Below are positions 41,588 through 48,936 of a stretch of DNA of 64,000 nt, one piece after another (the first letter of the stretch is position 1; every line of letters starts with the position of its first letter). The stretch is from Gluconobacter kondonii (GTDB taxonomy: Bacteria > Pseudomonadota > Alphaproteobacteria > Acetobacterales > Acetobacteraceae): contig NZ_BEWP01000009.1 in assembly GCF_002723995.1 (NCBI RefSeq), positions 45,177 through 109,176 of the forward strand, read 5' to 3'. A model generated the notes under the pieces. That model had not been told where the DNA came from and made no database searches. It saw nothing but the letters and a program-made list of their open reading frames with translations. Position numbers and translations under genes: made by a program.

Positions 41588-43114
41588 ATGCGGATTGCCC
41601 TCGACAGCCTGCCGTTTGACCCGATCACCCTGCAAACTCTGGTGCGGGATCTGGCTGGCGCGGTCGATGAGGGACAGATCGAGATTGACCGCTTGCGGCA
41701 GATCATCCGGGAATTCCAGCGCGCCAGGTTCGGTCGTCGCGCCGAGACACTCGAACCCGACCAGCTTCTGTTGACGCTGGAAGCCAACGCTGACCACCCG
41801 GCCTCCATGACATCGGTCTCCACGATGATACCGGACATCAGCGGCGCGGCGCCGACCGTCAAACCACTTCATCGCAAAGCCCTGCCAGAGCACCTGCCGC
41901 GCACGGACGTGACAATCCCAGCCGACGTGACAGCCTGCCCGTCCTGCGGTGGCGCACTGCGCGACGCGGGCATGACCACCAGTGAAATGCTGGACTGGGT
42001 TCCGGCCTCGGTGCGGGTCGTGCGGATCAACCGGCCCAAATGCGCGTGTCGCGCCTGTGGGACGCTGCATCAGGCTCCAGCACCTGAGCGCATCGCCGAA
42101 GGGTGTCTCGCCACGCCGGGTCTAATCGCGCATGTGCTGACCAGTCGCTATTGCGATCACCTGCCGCTGTATCGCCAAAGCCAGATGTTGGCCCGTCACG
42201 GTGTCGCTCTCGCGCGTTCCACGCTGGCCGATTGGGTCAAGGCCGCCGCCTGGTGGCTGGCCCCGCTGCGCGACCAGCTGATGAACCATGTCTGTGCCGC
42301 AGAACGGGTTTTCGCGGACGACACCCCACTGCCCATCCTTGATCCGGGACGAGGTCGGACTAAAACCGGACGGCTCTGGGCCTACACGCGTGACGACCGC
42401 CACTTTGGCGGTACGGCCCCGCCAGCCGTGGTGTTTTATGCGACACCGGATCGCACGTCCGTCTGGCCGGCACGCCATCTGGAGAGCTATCGCGGCATTC
42501 TGCAAGTTGACGGCTATACCGGGTTTGAGCATCTGACACGGGACGGAAAAGTCCATCTGGCAGCGTGTTGGGCGCATACGCGCCGCAAGTTTTATGAGCT
42601 GCACCAAACGGGATCACCGATTGCCACGGAGGCTTTGGTGCAGATCCGGGCACTCTACGATATTGAGGCCACACTCCAGGGTTTGCCGCCCGATCAGCGC
42701 AAGACCCTTCGGGAGAAGCGCAGTCGACCGCGCGTTGAGGCACTGGAACTCTGGCTCCGACAAAAGCTGGCTTTGCTCCCCTCCCGCGCAAGACTGGCAG
42801 AGGCGATCCGCTATGCGTTGAACCGCTGGGGCGATCTTGCGCGGTTTATTGAGGACGGACGCATAGATCTCGACACCAATCCGGTGGAACGGGCCATTCG
42901 ACCTGTCACGCTCGGCCGTAAGAATGCTTTGTTCGCGGGTAGCGAGGGCGGCGCCAACCGGTGGGCCATCGTGGCGTCCCTGATTGAAACGGCCAAGCTC
43001 AACGGCATTGAGCCGTTCGTCTGGCTGCGTGACGTGTTGACACGCATGATCGATGGATATCCAGCCGCGCGTCTCAGCGAACTGCTTCCATTTCCCCAAA
43101 GCATCAACAGCTGA
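41588..43114 (+). CDS. tnpC: IS66-family transposase TnpC
   Basis: 508 residues from the ATG at 41588; the frame is open from 41552. The zinc-binding cysteines (CPSCGGALRD, CACRACGTLH), the Asp motifs (VFADDTPLP, LQVDGYTGFE) and the C-terminal SEGGANRWA are all present, so it should be active. Differs from the copy at 13879 mostly near residues 65-90. Confidence 0.94.
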   Translation: MRIALDSLPFDPITLQTLVRDLAGAVDEGQIEIDRLRQIIREFQRARFGRRAETLEPDQLLLTLEANADHPASMTSVSTMIPDISGAAPTVKPLHRKALPEHLPRTDVTIPADVTACPSCGGALRDAGMTTSEMLDWVPASVRVVRINRPKCACRACGTLHQAPAPERIAEGCLATPGLIAHVLTSRYCDHLPLYRQSQMLARHGVALARSTLADWVKAAAWWLAPLRDQLMNHVCAAERVFADDTPLPILDPGRGRTKTGRLWAYTRDDRHFGGTAPPAVVFYATPDRTSVWPARHLESYRGILQVDGYTGFEHLTRDGKVHLAACWAHTRRKFYELHQTGSPIATEALVQIRALYDIEATLQGLPPDQRKTLREKRSRPRVEALELWLRQKLALLPSRARLAEAIRYALNRWGDLARFIEDGRIDLDTNPVERAIRPVTLGRKNALFAGSEGGANRWAIVASLIETAKLNGIEPFVWLRDVLTRMIDGYPAARLSELLPFPQSINS

Positions 43115-43213
43115 TTTGGGGGGGGGAGCGGAATGTCGGCTGTTCGGCACAATCGGTTGAAAGCAGACGTCTCCGCACAACCCGGAGCGGCTCAAAATAA
43201 TCACAGTCTATCA

Positions 43214-44224
43214 TCAGCAATGATCAGGCAGGTAGGTCAGATATTTCGCTTCTGGGAGCAGGTTCATCGTTGCCCGCCGCGCGTCCAGAACTTTAGAGTC
43301 GTCTCCGCCAACATCCATTGAGTATGGCGCAAAATGACCATTCTTGCACGAGAGTTGTGATCCGTAATGCTGCGTGCCGATAGTGGCGAGGCTGACCCGG
43401 TCGAACATCAGCGCATAATCCTCGCGGGAAAATTTTCCAGCGAGCATCAGCGGCTCGATCTGCCGCAACGTCAGCACCTGCAGTGCCGGATCGGTGTCCG
43501 CGTGTTGCACCATCAGCCACATCAGGCCCGGAACCTTTCCGCCCATTTTCGTCAGGGCCGCCCAGCCATGCGCTGTGACGACCCTGCGTGCCCAATGACT
43601 GTTGTCCCAATCCGTCTCGATCATATCCGCAATGATACGGTGCAACAGAGCTTTGTGCGTATCGGCATCGACGCCAGGCAGCGCGTCTAACGACCCCGTC
43701 ATCGGGTAACGCCAGCCTTGGTCGGGGATGATACGGGCCAAAATCTGATCCGTCAGGTTATCGCTATCGCGATGCACCTCAACCGCCGAAGCGGATGCAC
43801 TCAAACCAGCCGCATAGATTTGATAGTAGGGAAGACTTTTGGAAAATGCGGACTGAAAGCTATCCCAACTTGTAAAATCCTTTGTGGCGCTGGCAGCCCA
43901 GCCAACCTGATCGCATAAATGGTCCTGATAGTCTCTATCTTCAGGTACTTTTGCATTCACGCCGATCTGTTTCAGGGACGCGTTTGCAGCCAATGCCGCT
44001 TCGTGCTCACAGGCGTGAAGATAGGGTTTAATCTGGTCCCAATTTGCTACCTGTTCAGGCGTGGCACCAGGGAAAGCTCCACGCGCGAAGCTGTAATCGC
44101 CGGGGACAAAGCTGCCTTTCGTGATGAACGATGCGAGAAATGGCGGTGGCTGGGGGGCAGCGGCTCCCAGTAATAAAGCCAGCGTTGCGAGGCTGATATT
44201 ACGAGAAAGTATTCGACCGGCCAT
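43214..44224 (-). CDS. secreted DUF6624-like protein, IS66 cargo
   Basis: A 336-residue protein with an N-terminal signal sequence (ISLATLALLLGAAAPQPPPF). The C-terminal third has FDRVSLATIGTQHYGSQL and LDARRATMNLLPEA, matching the DUF6624 pattern of an Asp-containing helix, a QxYGxQ motif and an RR motif near the end. Function of the family is unknown to me. It lies between tnpC and the right inverted repeat and points left, so it is passenger rather than transposition gene. Confidence 0.7.
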   Translation of the reverse strand: MAGRILSRNISLATLALLLGAAAPQPPPFLASFITKGSFVPGDYSFARGAFPGATPEQVANWDQIKPYLHACEHEAALAANASLKQIGVNAKVPEDRDYQDHLCDQVGWAASATKDFTSWDSFQSAFSKSLPYYQIYAAGLSASASAVEVHRDSDNLTDQILARIIPDQGWRYPMTGSLDALPGVDADTHKALLHRIIADMIETDWDNSHWARRVVTAHGWAALTKMGGKVPGLMWLMVQHADTDPALQVLTLRQIEPLMLAGKFSREDYALMFDRVSLATIGTQHYGSQLSCKNGHFAPYSMDVGGDDSKVLDARRATMNLLPEAKYLTYLPDHC

Positions 44225-44480
44225 CGTTCTTTACCCCGTCATTTTTAGTTCCGTATCGGTGATAACCCTTGCGCGCGATTACCAGCAGTGCGGTCCCATA
44301 CGGCCCACGTTGCGATCGTTCAGTGCGGTAAGGGTACGGACATTGAACCGCCCAAGAATTGGAAAAGACCAATTGCCGCGTACCTTATTGCTTCGTCCGC
44401 TTTGAGGACAGGCATATCATCTTGCTGGCGCCTGAAAGGTAGGTGATAGCAGTCGTCAACTGTGTGATCTCCGGACGCTT

Positions 44481-44488
44481 ACCCCTTC
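44481..44488 (+). repeat. target-site duplication, right copy (second IS66 element)
   Basis: CCCTTCTC directly after the right inverted repeat. Confidence 0.92.
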
Positions 44489-44571
44489 TCTCCTCTTTCT
44501 GTCTCTTTTCTCGTCTTGTTTCCTTGCGCGGGCTGTCCTGCCCTGTGGAACAAGGCTGCGTCTCACCGCAT

Positions 44572-44604
44572 GAAAAAGGGCGGAGCCATGCTGACTCCGC
44601 CCTT
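44572..44604 (-). terminator. Rho-independent terminator
   Basis: AAGGGCGGAG (44576-44585) and CTCCGCCCTT (44595-44604) form a 10-bp stem, followed on the minus strand by T5. A second hairpin, GCCGTGAGG/CCTCACGGC (44641-44674), lies just before it in the direction of transcription. Confidence 0.7.
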
Positions 44605-44693
44605 GAAAATCGCAACCGGTTCGTCCAAGTTCAGAGGTGAGCCGTGAGGGGCTTCGCAAAAAACACCTCACGGCCCGGTTTACCTTAAGTGAT

Positions 44694-44801
44694 TTACTCG
44701 GAGAGGCTCTTCAGTGCGGTGGCAACCGCCTGAAGGGTCTTCTTCGTTTTACGAAGGATCTTCGTAAACCACTTACGGTCCACCACGATCACGAAGATCA
44801 T
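44694..44801 (-). CDS. possible 35-residue amphipathic peptide
   Basis: From the ATG at 44801 (AAGGGG upstream): a hydrophobic start (MIFVIVVDRKWF), a basic middle (TKILRKTKKT) and a helical end. The frame is open to 44936, but only this part has a good start signal. Two hairpins follow. It resembles small membrane-active peptides, yet no family is recognised and it could be noise. Confidence 0.35.
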   Translation of the reverse strand: MIFVIVVDRKWFTKILRKTKKTLQAVATALKSLSE

Positions 44802-45004
44802 GGCTTCCCCTTTCACTCTGACGACTGTGGGCAAGCGACCCCCGACCCACATCCGGTTACGATTTTCGGGGGCCGCGACGTCTGAACCGTAACCTGAACA
44901 GACGTTTCGTCGCGCGGACTCATCAGGCGACCCCAATCTCCTGTTGTGCCAGATCAGGCGCTACGCGCAAGTCTGGCCCGGAACGTGGCCGCAATCGCGT
45001 TGCC

Positions 45005-46867
45005 TCAGACCCGAAGGATCTCCAGCCGCCCTCCCATGGCAGCCTGCATGGCCACCAGTTCCTGCGGCACCACGAGGTCGCGTGTTTCTGTCGGCTCATT
45101 CTCTGTGACGTCTGGCTCGCCCGCGTCTTCTCCGCCCTCCTCGTCCATCACGTTTTCCAGATCCTCCGCGTCCGCACAGTTCAGGTCGTCTTCATCCCCG
45201 TCTTCCAGTTCATCTTTCAGGCCGACCCATTTGGCGCGGCGGGCCTGCTGCTCCCGCACTTCCTCTGTCCAAGCACCAATCGCCTGCGCAAAACCGGCGG
45301 CCTCCGGGACCCAGTGTCCGTCTCCCACGGCATTCAGTAGGGCAGCGCGCATCTCCTTGCCCGTATTGAGTGGCGCGAGCCCATGCGCCTGAACCGCCTT
45401 GGTGATTCCGGGCTTGCTGTAGGTCTTCAAGAACGCCTCATCAGCCATGGTCGGCATGTGGGCGTCCGCGTTGAACAGACAGCCCAGCAGTTCGGCTGCC
45501 ATGCCGGAGCCGGAGTGCATACTGACCTCGCAGTTCATAAAGCCCGCGAGGCTTTCCAGCGCGTGCCGGCGGATCAGCGCTTCATCACGCACCAGTTCGC
45601 CTTCCGGAAAAAGTGCTTCCATGGCAGTCTTCACCGCGTTCTCATAAGGCGACCGGCCTGAAGAGCCGTAAATATGGACGTTGTTCGCATTCAGAGCGAG
45701 CAGCAGTCCGGCCACCAGATCCCACGGATCCGCGTCTTCGCTTTTCGCCGTCAGCGCCTTCTTCAGCGCGAGGGTCCGCACAGAGCCAATCATCTTCAGA
45801 CCCGTACCCGAGATGTCAGCGCGCTCCTTCTTTGGGGGTGGCGTCTGCTCCACCACCCGCGGCTCGGAGCGGAGTGTTTCTTCACCTGTGTAGCGGAACG
45901 TCTGCTCTTCGATCTTCAACGTGTTCGGATTGAGCCAGTAGCCGGCGACATCGGTGTCCTGCTCGCCCATCCATCGCGTGACGAAGTTGTAGCCTTCTGG
46001 TCGAAGCGGAGACCCATACTCGCCTGTCTCGAGCGCGAGCGTTCCTTCGGGGCGATGCTCGGCGATCCAGTCTTCCTGCGCCGCCCGAAACGCCGAGGCA
46101 TCCGTGACGTAGCGATTGTCCTCATCGCCCTGCCCGAACAGATCTTCGATCCAGACGATGCCATGCTTTTGCGCCAGCGCATCGTCAAACCGGGCATCAC
46201 GCGCATACCATTCATCCTGCTGCAGGTGCCAGGTAAAGTCGCGCCAGTTCACGATGTCTTCTGGATCGTCGGCATTGAGACGATATCCGGCCGGGTCCTC
46301 TCCCTCCTCGACGCTCTCGGCGAACATTTCAGCCCAGGCGGCGGCCTGATCCTCCAGCGACGAAAGGGCCAGAGTCCGACGCTCTTTCAGGTCCGGGCCA
46401 CGGCCAATCTCGATGGCGTGCAGGATCGGCGGATGCAGTCTGGCCAGAAGAGAGAGGCCCTTGAGATAGGCAGGCGTGATCATCAGCGCCATGCACAGCT
46501 GCTGATCCGTATAGCCAAGCTCTTCGCGCATCCGGGTCACGGCACGCCACTGGTCCGGCTCGGTCATGCCCTCGCGGATCATGTTCTCACTGGCCGCCGC
46601 CAGATCCTCCAGACCATTGTCGATCTTTGTGACATGGACCTGAATTTCTGTCAGACCGGCATAGATCGCCGCTTCCGTCCTTCGGTGGCCCGCGATGATC
46701 ATCAGGCTGCCGTCCCCCAGCTCACGCACGCGCGGCGGATGGACAAGCCCGACTGCGCGGATATTCAGCGCCAGCTGACGAATGCTCGCCTGACCGGGCT
46801 TCGTCTGACGGGGATTGTTCGGGTTCGCGATCAGGGTGTTGGGATCGACAAGGCGCAGTTCGTCCAT
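45005..46867 (-). CDS. ParB-nuclease-domain plasmid protein
   Basis: A 620-residue protein. The N-terminus has the ParB/sulfiredoxin fold (LVDPNTLIANPNNPRQTKPG, then MIIAGHRRTEAAIYAG around residue 60) and a following helix-turn-helix-like stretch (QQLCMALMITPAYLKGLSLL). The long remainder is not recognised; it is followed by a very acidic segment (DELEDGDEDDLNCADAEDLE) near the C-terminus. Such large ParB-like proteins are common on broad plasmids next to anti-restriction genes and are distinct from the partition ParB (here RepB at 58381). Confidence 0.8.
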   Translation of the reverse strand: MDELRLVDPNTLIANPNNPRQTKPGQASIRQLALNIRAVGLVHPPRVRELGDGSLMIIAGHRRTEAAIYAGLTEIQVHVTKIDNGLEDLAAASENMIREGMTEPDQWRAVTRMREELGYTDQQLCMALMITPAYLKGLSLLARLHPPILHAIEIGRGPDLKERRTLALSSLEDQAAAWAEMFAESVEEGEDPAGYRLNADDPEDIVNWRDFTWHLQQDEWYARDARFDDALAQKHGIVWIEDLFGQGDEDNRYVTDASAFRAAQEDWIAEHRPEGTLALETGEYGSPLRPEGYNFVTRWMGEQDTDVAGYWLNPNTLKIEEQTFRYTGEETLRSEPRVVEQTPPPKKERADISGTGLKMIGSVRTLALKKALTAKSEDADPWDLVAGLLLALNANNVHIYGSSGRSPYENAVKTAMEALFPEGELVRDEALIRRHALESLAGFMNCEVSMHSGSGMAAELLGCLFNADAHMPTMADEAFLKTYSKPGITKAVQAHGLAPLNTGKEMRAALLNAVGDGHWVPEAAGFAQAIGAWTEEVREQQARRAKWVGLKDELEDGDEDDLNCADAEDLENVMDEEGGEDAGEPDVTENEPTETRDLVVPQELVAMQAAMGGRLEILRV

Positions 46868-46908
46868 GATGGGCTCCAGTGATGTCGTAAGGGTGTCGTG
46901 GTGGGAAA

Positions 46909-47334
46909 TCAGGCGATCAGGCTGTGCGCGAGGTGGGAGACCACACGCTCGATATGCTCGACCTCCAGCTGTCGCGTTTCCAGCGTCAGCGTGGCCGTGC
47001 CGTAAGACCCGTCTTCATCGGTGTCGTAATCGGTCTGCACGCGGCGGATAACGGTTTCGACGCAGTGCCAGACCACAAGGTCGAAGCTGTTTGGAAACAG
47101 AGGGGCAATCGTCTGGTCAGGTCCAAGCGCTGCAACGGCCTTCTCCAGGGACCGGTCTTCGAACAGATCCGGGATGTCGTCCGCCGTCACATGAAGTGTT
47201 GTCCACCAGCCTTCTTTGGCTTCGTACTCAACTTTGACCGTCTTCACGCCATGCGTCCGCATCGCCTCAAAGATCAGCGCCAGATTTGCTCTGAGCGCCA
47301 CTTCGGCCGCGGGTTGTCCTGCCGGGTCTGACAC
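46909..47334 (-). CDS. DUF6878-like protein
   Basis: 141 residues from a GTG at 47334 (GGAGA upstream); longer frames run through a GC-rich double-stem element and are rejected. NLALIFEAMRTHGVKTVKVE and the end GSYGTATLTLETRQLEVEHI resemble DUF6878. Function unknown. It lies 41 bp upstream of the ParB-like gene on the same strand. Confidence 0.6.
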   Translation of the reverse strand: MSDPAGQPAAEVALRANLALIFEAMRTHGVKTVKVEYEAKEGWWTTLHVTADDIPDLFEDRSLEKAVAALGPDQTIAPLFPNSFDLVVWHCVETVIRRVQTDYDTDEDGSYGTATLTLETRQLEVEHIERVVSHLAHSLIA

Positions 47335-47373
47335 GCCTCTCTCCTTTTTTCTGTTGTGATGATCTCGGCGCGG

Positions 47374-47450
47374 GCACAGGGCGTGGCTTCGCGCAAGGCC
47401 GCGCGTTAGCGCGCCCGGCCTGAGCCTTGCGCGGAGCCGCGACCTGTGGC
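47374..47450 (-). repeat. GC-rich double-stem element 5
   Basis: GGCTTCGCGCAAGGC (47385) pairs with GCCTTGCGCGGAGCC (47424) around GCGCGTTAGCGCGC. On the minus strand it shares CAAGGCTCAGGCCGGGCGCG with element 6. It lies upstream of the leftward gene at 47334. Confidence 0.65.
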
Positions 47451-47522
47451 GGCTCCCTCTCTCATTTCCGTTTCTCTTCCCGTCGCCTTCTCTCTGTCCT
47501 GAGACAGGCACGGCGGTAGCGG

Positions 47523-47831
47523 CTACTCGTAAAAAGGCAGCGCCTCGTCGATCGACCCATCCCGATCGAAGTGGATGTAATGGCAGTCCTGCTCCCGGGC
47601 CTGAGCCATCAGGGCGGCCAGTTCCGGAGACACGTCCTGCGGCACGTCCTCCGCCTCGGTGGGAACATAAATCATCCAGCCATAAGGGCCGCCGAGGCAG
47701 CTTCGCCCTGCTGTGCCTCCGCTGCTGAGATAAAGCTCGCACGCATCGCGCTCAGCGACCGGAAGATGCCCGGTACTGAGATCCAGGTGCCGGCAGACGA
47801 GGCCTGCGGACGTCGGAAGGACTTCGCTCAT
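47523..47831 (-). CDS. DUF5983-like protein
   Basis: 102 residues from the ATG at 47831, overlapping the upstream stop by 4 bp. CRHLDLSTGHLPVAERDACE, GGPYGWMIYVP and the end CHYIHFDRDGSIDEALPFYE match what I know of DUF5983, a plasmid family without known function. One of three coupled leftward genes. Confidence 0.7.
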   Translation of the reverse strand: MSEVLPTSAGLVCRHLDLSTGHLPVAERDACELYLSSGGTAGRSCLGGPYGWMIYVPTEAEDVPQDVSPELAALMAQAREQDCHYIHFDRDGSIDEALPFYE

Positions 47832-48169
47832 GCCTGCCCCTCGGGTCTGACAATGAACGACGTCAGACAACTGCCCCCGGTCCAGCGATCCATGGTCAGC
47901 ATCATCTCGACGCCCTCAAGAGTGTGGGCAATAGTCCCATTCAGGCGGCCCCGTTGCAGATCCTTCGGCGTAATTACGGGCGGCGCGTTGCGGTCCACGA
48001 AATCGGCTTCTGCGCAGGTCGCATCTTTATATGGCCCGTGCCAGTCATTCCCGTTGACGGGATAGCTGTCCACGGTGCGCAGAAGGGCCTCACCATTCGG
48101 ATAGGTGAAAATCTCCACGTTCACACCGCACAGAACCTTGGAAATGATGGCCTTGTCCATCTGGCTCAT
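47828..48169 (-). CDS. hypothetical protein, paralogue of the one at 38483
   Basis: 113 residues from the ATG at 48169 (GGAG 8 bases upstream). It shares the WHGPY, AEADF and DRWTG motifs in the same order with the protein at 38483-38905. Its start overlaps the upstream stop and its stop overlaps the DUF5983-like start, so the three genes are one coupled unit. Confidence 0.68.
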   Translation of the reverse strand: MSQMDKAIISKVLCGVNVEIFTYPNGEALLRTVDSYPVNGNDWHGPYKDATCAEADFVDRNAPPVITPKDLQRGRLNGTIAHTLEGVEMMLTMDRWTGGSCLTSFIVRPEGQA

Positions 48170-48801
48170 GCCGCGCACTCCACGAATGGGGTCAGACCTT
48201 TCATGATGGAGTGGCGCTCGTGACACGGTCCATGAACTGTCGCCCGATTATAGACAGGCGCATCGTCCAGATTGGAATATGCCAGAAAAATGGCCGCATC
48301 CCTCGGGTCACGCAGCAGGTTCAGCCAGGACCACACCGGAGTTTCGCCTGTCCTCTCCGGAGCCTTGATCGTCGAGAGCTCGTCCACACGCTTCTGGAGC
48401 CACGCGGAGACCGGCCCCTTGCGAAGCGCGAAATGTCCCGTGCAGGTCATGCCCCGATCCAGAAGCGCCTGCGCGCCCACAGCGTCCCGCAACACAGTCC
48501 GGCACTTGCGGATATAGGTTTCTGCCTGCGTCTCGCTGGCACCGGAGAAGCGCATCCCGCCCCCTTCACAGGAGGCGGCATATTGCACGACTTCGCGCAT
48601 GATCTCCCAGCTCTGTCCCGCGCCAATCAGGGACCAGCTTCTCGCGCGGAGCGACCCCCGCCCCTCATAGACATTATTATCGCCACCCAACTCCATCAGC
48701 AGATACTGATCGGCATAAAAGCTGCTATCCGCGACATGAGGGCGCAGGGTTTCTGCTGGAAGTCGCACGGCGGCGAGGTCATAGACGATACGATAGGACA
48801 T
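48166..48801 (-). CDS. hypothetical plasmid protein
   Basis: 211 residues from the ATG at 48801 (GAGGAAGAG upstream); a longer frame to 48864 enters double-stem element 6. It starts MSYRIVYDLAAVRLPAETLR and has GDNNVYEGRGSLRARSWSLI. No family is recognised. First gene of a three-gene coupled unit downstream of the methylase-helicase. Confidence 0.65.
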   Translation of the reverse strand: MSYRIVYDLAAVRLPAETLRPHVADSSFYADQYLLMELGGDNNVYEGRGSLRARSWSLIGAGQSWEIMREVVQYAASCEGGGMRFSGASETQAETYIRKCRTVLRDAVGAQALLDRGMTCTGHFALRKGPVSAWLQKRVDELSTIKAPERTGETPVWSWLNLLRDPRDAAIFLAYSNLDDAPVYNRATVHGPCHERHSIMKGLTPFVECAA

Positions 48802-48850
48802 GCTCTCTTCCTCTGATGTCTCTTTCAACCTCTTCGCGGATGCAGGGGCT

Positions 48851-48908
48851 GCCCGGTGCGGCAAGGCCGCGCGTCAGCGCGCCCGGCCTGAGCCTTGCCG
48901 CACCGGGC
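48851..48908 (-). repeat. GC-rich double-stem element 6
   Basis: A perfect 17-bp outer stem (GCCCGGTGCGGCAAGGC with GCCTTGCCGCACCGGGC) encloses the small hairpin GCGCG-TCA-CGCGC-type sequence. The inner part is the same as in element 5. It lies upstream of the gene at 48801. Confidence 0.75.
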
Positions 48909-48936
48909 GGGCCATGCCCGCCCCTTCCCCCTCTCC

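Larger units (their letters stand above)
40437..44480 (+). mobile_element. IS66-family element carrying a DUF6624-like gene
   Basis: 4,044 bp bounded by GTAAGCGTCCGGAGATGACA and its inverted partner TGTGATCTCCGGACGCTTAC (one internal mismatch), with an exact 8-bp duplication CCCTTCTC. It has the same tnpABC core as the element at 12728 but, after tnpC, a leftward secreted-protein gene instead of the metal operon. Sequence similarity between the two elements stops about 30 bp past tnpC and returns in the last ~35 bp, so the cargo slot is variable. Confidence 0.92.

Noticed and set aside
12728..44480. One large composite transposon bounded by the two IS66 elements
   Set aside because: Each element has its own exact 8-bp duplication, so they inserted separately.
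45674..46882. Rightward frame of 402 codons
   Set aside because: It is antisense to the ParB-nuclease-domain gene and has no recognisable domain.
47334..47742. N-terminal extension of the DUF6878-like gene
   Set aside because: It runs through double-stem element 5, is Arg/Gly-rich and has no start signal; the GTG at 47334 has one.
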